Shown piece by piece: positions 34,022-42,407 of a stretch of DNA of 64,000 nucleotides (the stretch's first letter is position 1; each line of letters starts with the position of its first letter). Origin of the DNA: Pseudahrensia aquimaris. GTDB lineage: Bacteria > Pseudomonadota > Alphaproteobacteria > Rhizobiales > Rhizobiaceae. The notes under the pieces were generated by a model that saw only the letters and a program-made list of their open reading frames with translations, was not told where the DNA came from and did no database searches. The DNA is taken from assembly GCF_042676045.1 (NCBI RefSeq), contig NZ_JBHTJV010000013.1, positions 62,001 through 126,000 of the forward strand. Reading direction: 5' to 3'. The translations under genes were made by a program, and so were the position numbers.

Positions 34022-35452
34022 TCAGACAGCTTGATCGTGGATACGGGCCAACGCTTCTTCTTTGCCCAAAACCCAAACAACATCGAAAATGCCGGGCGAT
34101 GTTGTGCGTCCTGTCATCGCGGCACGAAGCGGTTGGGCAACCTTGCCCAGCTTCAGCTCTTTGGCATCGGTGAAAGCGCGAACGGTCTGTTCGATTTCCT
34201 CCAGCGACCAAAGCGGAATTTCGTCGAGTTTCTGTGCTAATTCTGCCAGTACGGTCCGTCCTGCGCCATCGTCGGCGTCGAGAATGGCTTTTGCTTTGTC
34301 TTCCATGGGAAGAGGACGGGCGTCGAACAGGAAGCGTGCGCCGTCGAACAGTTCCAGCAGCGTTTTGGCGCGTTCCTTCAGGCCGGGCATAGCGTCAACC
34401 AATTGTCGTTCTATCGTCTCGTTCCAGCGTTCTTGAAACCAAGCGCCGTTCTCCATCTCAACGAGCAGATCTTTCATGCGCGAGACGAGATAAGCGTTAT
34501 CTGCTGCGCGTATGTAATGGCCGTTCATATTTTCGAGTTTCGCAAAATCGAACCGGGATGGACTTTTTCCCATGCCTGAGAGGCCAAACACGGCGTTGAG
34601 TTCTTCGGTGTTGAAATATTCTTCATCGCCGTGCGCCCAACCCAAGCGCAGCAAATAGTTGCGCAACGCTTCCGGCAGATAGCCCATTGCGCGATATGCT
34701 TCTGCACCAAGTGCACCGTGGCGCTTGGATAGTTTTGCGCCGTCTGCGCCATGGATGAGCGGAATATGAGCCATTTTCGGCACTGGCCAGCCCAGCGCTT
34801 CGTAGATGATCTTCTGCCGTGCGGCGTTTGTCAGGTGATCGTCGCCCCGAATAATGTCGGTGATGCCCATGTCGTGATCGTCCACCACAACGGCCAGCAT
34901 GTAGGTTGGCGTGCCGTCGGAACGCAGTAGAACAAGGTCATCGAGGTCTTTGTTGGGAAAACGAACCTCGCCCTGAATGGCATCGTGGATTACTGTCTCG
35001 CCTTCTTGCGGAGATTTTATGCGGATGACGGGGGCGATGCCCTCCGGTGCTTCCGACGCATCACGGTCACGCCATCGCCCATCGTAGCGCGGCGGGCGCT
35101 TCTCAGCGCGGGCCTTTTCACGCATCTCTTCCAGCTCTTCCTGAGAAGCGTAGCAGCGATAGGCGTGGCCTGTTTCCAACAGTTGCTCAACTGCCTCACG
35201 GTGACGTTCAACGCGAGAGGCTTGTGACACCGGGTCGCATTCCCATTCGATACCAAGCCAGGTGAGGCCGTCGATTATGGCATCGACCGCTTCTTGCGTG
35301 CTGCGTTCGCGGTCGGTGTCTTCAATGCGCAACAGCATTTTACCACCATTGGCGCGGGCATAGAGCCAGTTAAACAATGCTGTGCGTGCGCCGCCGATAT
35401 GCAGAAAGCCGGTTGGCGAAGGGGCAAAGCGGGTGACGACGAGATCAGACAT
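34022..35452 (-). CDS. gltX: Glutamyl-tRNA synthetase
   Basis: Class I synthetase charging tRNA-Glu. 476 residues. The HIGH motif is in FAPSPTGFLHIGGARTALFNW at the N-terminus and the KMSKS equivalent is KLSKRHGA near residue 240. The ATG at 35452 (MSDLVVTRFAPSP) has AAGGA upstream on the minus strand; the longer frame to 35503 is not needed. It could be GltX1 of a lineage with two copies; that cannot be seen here. Confidence 0.95.
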   Translation of the reverse strand: MSDLVVTRFAPSPTGFLHIGGARTALFNWLYARANGGKMLLRIEDTDRERSTQEAVDAIIDGLTWLGIEWECDPVSQASRVERHREAVEQLLETGHAYRCYASQEELEEMREKARAEKRPPRYDGRWRDRDASEAPEGIAPVIRIKSPQEGETVIHDAIQGEVRFPNKDLDDLVLLRSDGTPTYMLAVVVDDHDMGITDIIRGDDHLTNAARQKIIYEALGWPVPKMAHIPLIHGADGAKLSKRHGALGAEAYRAMGYLPEALRNYLLRLGWAHGDEEYFNTEELNAVFGLSGMGKSPSRFDFAKLENMNGHYIRAADNAYLVSRMKDLLVEMENGAWFQERWNETIERQLVDAMPGLKERAKTLLELFDGARFLFDARPLPMEDKAKAILDADDGAGRTVLAELAQKLDEIPLWSLEEIEQTVRAFTDAKELKLGKVAQPLRAAMTGRTTSPGIFDVVWVLGKEEALARIHDQAV

Positions 35453-35507
35453 ATCAATTTTCCTTGGCCGCTTTTGGGCCACGCCCGAAAGGCAGCGGGG
35501 CATTGGT

Positions 35508-35518
35508 GAATGAGAACA
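35508..35518 (+). promoter_or_regulatory. GAATGAGAACA element upstream of comEC
   Basis: Same 11-mer as in the SOS promoter at 12535 and 12570. Here GAAC is followed after seven bases by GACG, two mismatches from a LexA box, so SOS control of comEC is uncertain. Confidence 0.25.
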
Positions 35519-35555
35519 AAAGGAGACGTTGCCCCTCTAGCACAGTGTTGCAATC

Positions 35556-38006
35556 ATGCAAGGTGCGCTTTGGCTTTTGCTGGCCGTCGGCGCGCAGGTT
35601 TGTGGTGTTGTATCAGAGTGGTTTTGCGTGTCGGAGCGGCGGTCAAATAGACAAGAAGAGTGGCTGCCGGTAACCGAGGCTGTGGACCTCTACGCCGATC
35701 CTTCGGTTAGCTTCGATGTGCACGAGCCTGGGGAGGATGCGCTGCTGCCAACGGCTCTGTGGAGCGATGCGAGCCCCGCGCTTCCCGAGCAGTTTCATCT
35801 ACCTGCCGCAGCGCCGCAAAGGCTGAAATTGCGGCTTGCGCAGGTTACGCGAACTGTTTTGGACGATCTGAGCAATGCTTTGACGCGAGAGCAGGCGGCC
35901 GGTGTGTTCTTTTTGTGGTCGCCAGTGTTTTTCGCGATCGGCTGTATCACATATTTCAACGTTCCCCGCGAACCGCTGGCATTTGCCTTTCCGGTTTTGG
36001 CTCTGATCTGCGCGTTTTCCACGTATACACTGCGTGGCGGCCCGGCTTTGCACAGCCGGGGACGCAGCTTGTTGCGTGGTGGGGCATTGGCGCTGTGCAT
36101 ATTTGCGCTCGGTGCGAGTGCGGCGCATTGGCGCACGGCGAGCCTGAACACAACCATGCTTTCGCGTGCATATGTGATTGACCTGAAGGGGACGGTGGAG
36201 CGTGTCGAGCGGCGCAGCGACGGACGTGTGCGCTATACCGTCTTGCCAGATGCTTCGGCAGGAGGGCGCGGCGCTCTGCCGGAAAACTTCAACGCGCTCG
36301 TTCGTGTTACCGCACGCAAGGGAGGGCCAAATATAGCGACTGGTGAACGCATTGCGGGCAAAGCACGGCTGGCGCCGCCATCCGGGCCTTCTTATCCGGG
36401 CGGTTATTCGTTTGCGTTTCAATCCTGGTTTGACGGCATTGGAGCCTCTGGCTTTTTCTTGGGCAAGCCTCAGCGATTGGGAAGCGCTGAAGATGGCGGC
36501 TGGCCGAGCGTCAACGGGGTGCGCGAGTCGATTGTCAGCGTTATTCGCACAGCGCTTCCTGGGCAAAGCGGTGCCTTGGCTTCCGCTCTCATTGTGGGCG
36601 ACAGGAGCGGCATAGACGAGGAAACGGCGGAGGCATTGCGGTTATCGGGATTGGCCCACATTCTCGCAATTTCCGGTCTACACATGGCGCTTTTATCAGC
36701 AACTGTAATCGCGCTCATGCGGGTTGGGTTTGCCTGCGCGCCCTCGGTTGCGCTGACGCGACCTGTGAAAAAGTGGGCGGCTGCGACAGCGTTGCTCGCA
36801 GCGACGATCTATCTCGTTCTGTCGGGTGGTAGCGTTGCAACCCAAAGAGCTTGGATCATGGTGGCAATCATGTTGGTGGCGGTGATGTTGGACCAGCGTG
36901 CGCTCACGATGCGTAATGTGGCGATTGCCGCTTTGATCGTTTTGCTGATAACGCCGGAAGCCGTCTTGATGCCCGGGTTTCAGATGTCTTTTGCAGCGGT
37001 TGCCGCCTTGGTGGCGAGTTATGAGGTGCTAACCAAACGCACCCGCGAGAAACGCAAAGCATCGCAATGGCAGCGACATTCAGTATTGCGCCGGTTTATC
37101 GTGCGCGATGTTGGCGGACTGGCGATGACGAGCTTGGTCGCGGGGCTCGCTACCGGGTTGTTTGCTGCCTATCATTTCCACAGGGTTGCAGCGCTTGGTT
37201 TGATCGCCAATCTGGCAGCGATGCCGTTGGTTTCAGTGATTGTGATGCCGCTGGCTTTGATATCTGTTTTGGCGATGCCATTCGGGCTCGAATCTTACCC
37301 GCTTTGGGTGATGGCTATGGGGGTGGAAGGGGTTGTGGGTGTCGCAAAATGGGTTGCGGAGCACGGCCCGAGCGGAGCTACTGGACGTTTGACGGTATCC
37401 ACTTTGATTTTCGCAACACTAGGGTTGTTGGTGTTGTGCTTGTTAAAGACACGCCTGCGTCTGATCGGCGTCGGATTCTTCATTCTGGCTGGGCTTATGG
37501 CGGGGAAAAGCGCTCGGCCTGACGTTTTAATTTTGGAGAATGGCCGGCAGGTAGCGGTGTTTGGCAGCCAAGGGAACATGGCACTGTTGCGTCCAAGGGC
37601 GGAGAAGTTTTCAGTCGGAATCTGGCAACGTGCCTATCCGTTTTCTGGGGGCAACGAGGTTGCAGAGCGTTTTGCCTGTGATCTGGGCGGGTGTTCATTC
37701 GAGACGCAGGGGCTCGTGATTGCCCACATTTCAGCACGTCACGGATTGGGCGATGATTGTCATATGGCGGATATTTTGATCGTGCCGTTTGCTGCCGATG
37801 GATTGTGTTCTGATATGGCTGAAATTGAGCGCCCCTTGATCATCGACCAAAAAAACCTGCGTCGACATGGTGCTCATGCTCTGCACATCGGTGGTTCTGC
37901 AAATTCAGCATCAAAAGGTTCGACGCGAGCTATAAAATTGCGCGTCGAAAAATCTTTCAGCGCCGCGCCGCGACTTTGGACGCGGCACCGCTTTGCTGTG
38001 GATTAA
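35556..38006 (+). CDS. comEC: ComEC/Rec2 family competence-type membrane protein
   Basis: Putative channel for single-stranded DNA uptake across the inner membrane. 816 residues. After an N-terminal region come TM helices near 110-170, a DUF4131 domain (YVIDLKGTVERVERR and onward) and the Competence domain with the signature GLAHILAISGLHMALLSAT near residue 365. The C-terminal region (VLILENGRQVAVFGS and onward) resembles the remnant of a metallo-beta-lactamase domain but lacks an HxHxDH motif. It is tail to tail with lexA. Whether the strain is competent cannot be told. Confidence 0.85.
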   Translation: MQGALWLLLAVGAQVCGVVSEWFCVSERRSNRQEEWLPVTEAVDLYADPSVSFDVHEPGEDALLPTALWSDASPALPEQFHLPAAAPQRLKLRLAQVTRTVLDDLSNALTREQAAGVFFLWSPVFFAIGCITYFNVPREPLAFAFPVLALICAFSTYTLRGGPALHSRGRSLLRGGALALCIFALGASAAHWRTASLNTTMLSRAYVIDLKGTVERVERRSDGRVRYTVLPDASAGGRGALPENFNALVRVTARKGGPNIATGERIAGKARLAPPSGPSYPGGYSFAFQSWFDGIGASGFFLGKPQRLGSAEDGGWPSVNGVRESIVSVIRTALPGQSGALASALIVGDRSGIDEETAEALRLSGLAHILAISGLHMALLSATVIALMRVGFACAPSVALTRPVKKWAAATALLAATIYLVLSGGSVATQRAWIMVAIMLVAVMLDQRALTMRNVAIAALIVLLITPEAVLMPGFQMSFAAVAALVASYEVLTKRTREKRKASQWQRHSVLRRFIVRDVGGLAMTSLVAGLATGLFAAYHFHRVAALGLIANLAAMPLVSVIVMPLALISVLAMPFGLESYPLWVMAMGVEGVVGVAKWVAEHGPSGATGRLTVSTLIFATLGLLVLCLLKTRLRLIGVGFFILAGLMAGKSARPDVLILENGRQVAVFGSQGNMALLRPRAEKFSVGIWQRAYPFSGGNEVAERFACDLGGCSFETQGLVIAHISARHGLGDDCHMADILIVPFAADGLCSDMAEIERPLIIDQKNLRRHGAHALHIGGSANSASKGSTRAIKLRVEKSFSAAPRLWTRHRFAVD

Positions 38007-38018
38007 GCGCAGACGTTA

Positions 38019-38714
38019 TCAGTGATAGCGCCTGATCAGTCCGACGAGTTTGCCTTGAACATTCACCCGATTGGCATCGAGCAGCCGCGTTTCATAGGCG
38101 GGGTTGGCTGCGACCAGAGCAATTTGCCCATTCTCTCTTCGGAATGTTTTCAACGTTGCTTCTTCGTCATCAACAAGAGCGACGACGATATCACCGGGTT
38201 CGGCCGAGTTGGCATGGCGGATGACGACCGTGTCGCCATCAAAAATACCGGCTTCGATCATCGAGTCTCCGTTCACTTCCAAAGCGTAGTGTTCGCCCAT
38301 GCCGAGCATGTCGGGGGACACTGCTATATCGTGGGTATGCTCCTGGATTGCCGAGATCGGCGTGCCGGCAGCAATGCGGCCCATGACAGGAACCGTGCTC
38401 GATTCAGAAACCGACGCCGCAGCTTTGCTTAAGCCGCCTTCGATAACGCTTGGCATAAATGATTTAGCCTTTTCGGCATCAGCGGAAACAGGTGCAAAAC
38501 CTTCCGGCATCTTCAAAACTTCCAAGGCGCGCGCGCGGTTTGCAAGGCGCCGGATAAACCCGCGTTCTTCCAGAGCGGTAATCAGGCGGTGGATGCCGGA
38601 TTTGGATTTCAATTCCAGCGCATCCTTCATCTCGTCAAAAGACGGGGGAACACCGTCTTCCTGGAGACGGTTGTGGATGAACATCAACAATTCGTGCTGT
38701 TTGCGCGTAAGCAT
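38019..38714 (-). CDS. lexA: LexA repressor
   Basis: SOS repressor that self-cleaves when RecA filaments form. 231 residues. The N-terminal winged helix is MLTRKQHELLMFIHNRLQED and onward, the cleavage site is Ala116-Gly117 in GRIAAGTP, the catalytic serine is Ser151 in GDSMIEAG and the lysine is Lys189 in ATLKTF. It is slightly longer than E. coli LexA (202) because of the linker, as in other Rhizobiales. A perfect LexA box upstream (38806-38820) shows autoregulation. It follows moeA at 131 bp. Confidence 0.96.
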   Translation of the reverse strand: MLTRKQHELLMFIHNRLQEDGVPPSFDEMKDALELKSKSGIHRLITALEERGFIRRLANRARALEVLKMPEGFAPVSADAEKAKSFMPSVIEGGLSKAAASVSESSTVPVMGRIAAGTPISAIQEHTHDIAVSPDMLGMGEHYALEVNGDSMIEAGIFDGDTVVIRHANSAEPGDIVVALVDDEEATLKTFRRENGQIALVAANPAYETRLLDANRVNVQGKLVGLIRRYH

Positions 38715-38796
38715 GGTGTGGGCCTTTCGTGCTGGCCGTCTGCGCGGACATCAGCTGAACTGACATGCGCGATTCAGAAAATACAAAGCGTGAACA

Positions 38797-38825
38797 TCGT
38801 TACATGTTCTTTCTTCGTTCTGCAA
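38797..38825 (-). promoter_or_regulatory. lexA promoter
   Basis: Read on the minus strand: TTGCAG (38825-38820), 17 bp, TAACGA (38802-38797). The -10 is weak. The LexA box lies in the spacer, where bound LexA would block RNA polymerase. Confidence 0.45.
38806..38820 (-). promoter_or_regulatory. LexA box of lexA, GTTC-N7-GTTC
   Basis: GTTC at 38806-38809 and at 38817-38820 with seven bases between, a perfect alphaproteobacterial SOS box, about 95 bp upstream of the lexA start. A further GAAC at 38792-38795 forms the palindrome GAACAT-N6-ATGTTC with the first GTTC. Confidence 0.85.
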
Positions 38826-38845
38826 CCCTGTTTGCAAAGACTGAT

Positions 38846-40045
38846 CTAAAGAGGGACCACATGGCATGTTGCGCCACGCTTCAGAGCGGGTGCGTTGGCA
38901 GGCCGAATGAGCAGGCAATTTGATTGGTGGTAGAGCCGGATTATCGACGAGTCCTGGCTAGCAGCCGGTGTTACCCACCAATCGCCGTCCATTAATTCGT
39001 ATGTCGCCCGGGCATACTCCTCGCGCTCATTGTTCTGTGGCAGATCCACAGCCAAGCGTGCGGTTTGGTGATGCGTTTGTGCGGGCAGCCCGAGCATGGA
39101 TTTTATCAGCGGGGCGAGGAAAATGGTGGTGCAAACGAGCGATGATACGGGGTTGCCGGGCAGCCCGAGATAGCGCTGTCCTGAGGGCGCGGTTCCGAAA
39201 GTTACAGGCTTGCCGGGGCGCATGGCGAGCTTCCAGAAATCCAGCGTGACACCGCGTGTTTCCAGCGCATCCTGCACCAGATCGTGATCGCCCACGGACG
39301 CGCCGCCAAGTGTAACCACTATGTCTGCGCCTTGTGCTGCTTTGAATTTTTCCTCCAGCGATTTCATCGTGTCGGATGCGATACCCAGATCGAGAACCTT
39401 GCCACCGGCTTTCTCCACCAAAGCGGCCACACCAAACGTGTTGGACGCGATAATCTGCCCCGGCTCCAGCTTCGATCCTGGCACGCGCAATTCGTCACCC
39501 GTGGCGATGATTGCTACCAGCGGCCTGCGGCGCACGGGCAGGGCCGGGTGGTTCATGGCTGCGGCGAGGGAAAGGCTGCCGGCGTCGAGAATTTCACCCG
39601 CTGACAGCAATTCATCACCTTCGGCGAAATCCAGTGCAGCTGGCCGGACATACCGGCCTCTTTCTTCAGCTTGCAATGCGGTGACGGAGTCGCCGGTTGT
39701 CTGCGCGTTTTCTTGGATCAGTATCGTATCTGCGCCCTCTGGCACGGGCGCGCCTGTGAAAATGCGCACGCATTCGTTCGTGCTGATGGAGCCGTGGAAG
39801 GGGTGGCCAGCCGCGCTTTCGCCAACCAATGTGAGGTTTGCAGGCGCAGAGGCAATATCATCCGCCCGAACCGCATAGCCATCCATTGCAGAGGCAGGAA
39901 AGGGCGGTTGTGTGCGCAGCGCGCTTATATTTTGTGCCAACACGCGGCCAGCAGCCTGACGCAGCGCTACATCTTCAGATGCCAAAACTTCACTGGTTTT
40001 AAGAATGGCCGCCAAGGCATCGGCAACCGGCATCAAAGCGCTCAC
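38846..40045 (-). CDS. moeA: Molybdopterin molybdenumtransferase MoeA
   Basis: Inserts molybdate into adenylylated molybdopterin in the last step of Moco synthesis. 399 residues. Signatures: PFPASAMDGYAVRADD near residue 50, FTGAPVPEGADTIL near 94, TLGGASVGDHDLV near 240 and GLPGNPVSS near 290. The start is a GTG, most likely at 40045, which overlaps the moaC stop in GTGA; GTG at 40057 and ATG at 40033 are alternatives. Confidence 0.93.
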   Translation of the reverse strand: MSALMPVADALAAILKTSEVLASEDVALRQAAGRVLAQNISALRTQPPFPASAMDGYAVRADDIASAPANLTLVGESAAGHPFHGSISTNECVRIFTGAPVPEGADTILIQENAQTTGDSVTALQAEERGRYVRPAALDFAEGDELLSAGEILDAGSLSLAAAMNHPALPVRRRPLVAIIATGDELRVPGSKLEPGQIIASNTFGVAALVEKAGGKVLDLGIASDTMKSLEEKFKAAQGADIVVTLGGASVGDHDLVQDALETRGVTLDFWKLAMRPGKPVTFGTAPSGQRYLGLPGNPVSSLVCTTIFLAPLIKSMLGLPAQTHHQTARLAVDLPQNNEREEYARATYELMDGDWWVTPAASQDSSIIRLYHQSNCLLIRPANAPALKRGATCHVVPL

Positions 40046-40518
40046 GACGCGCTCCACTCGCCCGATTTGCCGCCGCTCTTTTTGAGCAAGCGGGTGGGGC
40101 CAATTTCCATAGCGCGGTCAACGGCTTTCGCCATGTCGTAAATCGTGAGTGCCGCAACGGATGCAGCGGTGAGCGCTTCCATTTCTACGCCCGTTTGACC
40201 ATTGACCTTCGCCAGAGCCTGTATGCGAATGCCCGGCAAAGCTGCGTCCGCTTCCAGCCTGATTTCAACCTTGGTCAGAGCCAGCGGGTGGCACAGGGGA
40301 ATGAGGTCAGACGTTTTCTTTGCCGCCATTATTCCGGCCAACCTTGCGGTGCCGATCACGTCGCCCTTTTTGGCGTCGCCAGAGAGGATCATTTCAAGCG
40401 TCGCGGGCAGCATTTTGATGCAGCTTTCTGCAATCGCGGTGCGGCTGCTATGGGCTTTGTCGCCCACATCAACCATATGAGCTTCCCCTTCCTGATTGAG
40501 GTGGGTGAGGTCGGTCAT
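40042..40518 (-). CDS. moaC: Cyclic pyranopterin monophosphate synthase MoaC
   Basis: With MoaA it converts GTP to cyclic pyranopterin monophosphate in Moco synthesis. 158 residues. The family core is HMVDVGDKAHSSRTAIAE, the LIPLCHPLALTKVEI segment, and GVEMEALTAASVAALTIYDM. I chose the ATG at 40518 (MTDLTHLNQEG). It lies 4 nt after the trpC stop and overlaps moeA, a trpD-trpC-moaC-moeA-lexA order well known in Rhizobiales. Confidence 0.95.
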   Translation of the reverse strand: MTDLTHLNQEGEAHMVDVGDKAHSSRTAIAESCIKMLPATLEMILSGDAKKGDVIGTARLAGIMAAKKTSDLIPLCHPLALTKVEIRLEADAALPGIRIQALAKVNGQTGVEMEALTAASVAALTIYDMAKAVDRAMEIGPTRLLKKSGGKSGEWSAS

Positions 40519-40522
40519 CGGG

Positions 40523-41338
40523 TCAGGCCGCGTCCGTGCGACTGGCTTTACGATCAAGCAGGGCCTTTGTGGCTGCGGCTACGTCGTTTTGGCGCATCAG
40601 GCTTTCCCCGATGAGGAACGTTTCCACGCCGCATGCAGCCATTCGGGTGAGATCGACGGGCGTAAACAGGCCGCTTTCGCCAACAATTATGCGGTCTTCC
40701 GGCACCAGCGGGGCCAGCGTTTCGGTCGTTGTCAGGCTTACATCAAAGGTCTTGAGGTTGCGGTTGTTTATGCCGAGCAGGGGGGATGTGAGATTCAGCG
40801 CCCGGTCCAATTCCTCGCGGTTGTGCACTTCCAGCAGCACATCCATGCCAAGCTCGAATGCCGTCTCTTCAATCGCCTTGGCTTCGTCGTCGGCTAGTGC
40901 GGCCATGATGATGAGAATGCAATCAGCGTTCCACGCGCGGGCTTCATAGACTTGGTATGGCTCGTAGAGGAAATCTTTGCGCAGACAGGGCAGGGACGTC
41001 GTCTTTCGGGCTTGCATCAGGTATTCCGGCGCACCTTGGAAAGAAGGCGTGTCGGTAAGCACTGACAAACAGGCTGCACCGCCTTGCTCGTAGGCTTTGG
41101 CGAGGCTTGGCGGGTCGAAGTCTTCCCGGATCATACCTTTGGACGGGCTGGCTTTTTTGATTTCTGCAATGAGCGCGTAATCGCCTGCCGACAATTTGGC
41201 CCGCAACGCTGTTTCAAAGCCGCGTGGGGTGTCTGCATCTGCCGCTTTTGCCTTAAGTTCAACCAGCGGGATAGCAGCTTTTGCGGCTGCGATTTCTTCG
41301 CGCTTATAGGCTTCGATTTTCGCCAGAATATCGCTCAT
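40523..41338 (-). CDS. trpC: Indole-3-glycerol-phosphate synthase
   Basis: Closes the indole ring in tryptophan synthesis; TIM-barrel enzyme, 271 residues. Motifs: AEIKKASPSKGMIREDFDP near residue 58, LRKDFLYEPYQVYEARAWNAD near 118, LLGINNRNLKTFDVSL near 193. It stands alone without a fused TrpF. The start overlaps the trpD stop by 4 nt (ATGA). Confidence 0.96.
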   Translation of the reverse strand: MSDILAKIEAYKREEIAAAKAAIPLVELKAKAADADTPRGFETALRAKLSAGDYALIAEIKKASPSKGMIREDFDPPSLAKAYEQGGAACLSVLTDTPSFQGAPEYLMQARKTTSLPCLRKDFLYEPYQVYEARAWNADCILIIMAALADDEAKAIEETAFELGMDVLLEVHNREELDRALNLTSPLLGINNRNLKTFDVSLTTTETLAPLVPEDRIIVGESGLFTPVDLTRMAACGVETFLIGESLMRQNDVAAATKALLDRKASRTDAA

Positions 41339-42366
41339 GCCTTGGCAACCTTCGCACTGGAATTGGAGACTTCAACGAGGTGGGCGAGGGTTTGCTTGGC
41401 TTTGCCGCTGTCGATGGCCCCTGCTGCCATTTCAGAAGCCCGAAGCAGGGTGTCCGCCAATCCGGCTACCAGCAGGCCAGCGCCTGCATTGAGGCGAACC
41501 ATATCGCGGTATCCGCCTTCTTCGCCGTCAAGCAGACGGGTGAGAGCGGCTGCGTTGTAGTGTGAATCGCCGCCCAGAATGGCTTCCATCTTGTGTTCGG
41601 AGACACCGCCGTCAGAGGGCGAGATTTCGAATGTGGTCACTTGGCCGTCTTTCAACTCCGCGACGGTCGTTGGGCCCGTTACAGTGATTTCATCCATACC
41701 ATCGCCGTGTAAAATCCATACGTGATCAGAGCCCAAGTCCTTCAGCGCGTGGGCCAGCGGTTCCACCCACTGTTGCGCAAATACGCCGGTGGTCTGGCGC
41801 TTGACGCCTGCCGGGTTGGAAAGGGGGCCAAGCAGGTTATAAATCGTGCGTGTGCCGAGTTCAGAGCGTGTTGGGCCGACATGGCGCATGGCGGAATGGT
41901 GGGCAGGGGCGAACATGAAGCCCAGCCCGACTTCTTCGATACAGCGCTCAATGGTGGCGACGTCTGCGCCCAGATTGACGCCTAAGACTTCCAGCGTGTC
42001 GGCTGTGCCGCTTTTCGACGACAGCCCGCGGTTGCCGTGTTTGGCGATTGTTGCGCCAGCGGCGGCAGCTACGATGGCAGAGGCGGTCGAGATGTTATAG
42101 GAGCCGGATTGGTCGCCGCCCGTGCCCACGATATCGATGGCGTCGGCTGGCGCTTTGGCGGGCGTCATCTTGTTGCGCATTGTGGTGACAGCGCCGGTGA
42201 TTTCATCAATCGTCTCGCCGCGGGTGCGCAGGGCCATCAGAAAGCCGCCGATCTGGCTCGGCGTTGCTTCGCCGGACATCATGATGTCGAATGCAGCTGT
42301 CGCTTCTTCGCGGGTGAGCGGCGTGCCAGAGGCTGCGAGCGCAATATAGTGTTTGAAAGCGTTCAT
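41335..42366 (-). CDS. trpD: Anthranilate phosphoribosyltransferase
   Basis: Adds phosphoribose to anthranilate in tryptophan synthesis. 343 residues. The PRPP-binding GTGGDQSGSYNISTASAIVAA near residue 85, KHGNRGLSSKSGTAD just after, and the metal-binding GDGMDEI region near 225 are visible. There is no adjacent trpG; in this group trpE and trpG are often fused and located elsewhere. Confidence 0.96.
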   Translation of the reverse strand: MNAFKHYIALAASGTPLTREEATAAFDIMMSGEATPSQIGGFLMALRTRGETIDEITGAVTTMRNKMTPAKAPADAIDIVGTGGDQSGSYNISTASAIVAAAAGATIAKHGNRGLSSKSGTADTLEVLGVNLGADVATIERCIEEVGLGFMFAPAHHSAMRHVGPTRSELGTRTIYNLLGPLSNPAGVKRQTTGVFAQQWVEPLAHALKDLGSDHVWILHGDGMDEITVTGPTTVAELKDGQVTTFEISPSDGGVSEHKMEAILGGDSHYNAAALTRLLDGEEGGYRDMVRLNAGAGLLVAGLADTLLRASEMAAGAIDSGKAKQTLAHLVEVSNSSAKVAKA

Positions 42367-42407
42367 CGACCCGTAGCGTCCCCTTGCTCGGCTTTTGTCC
42401 CTAATGA

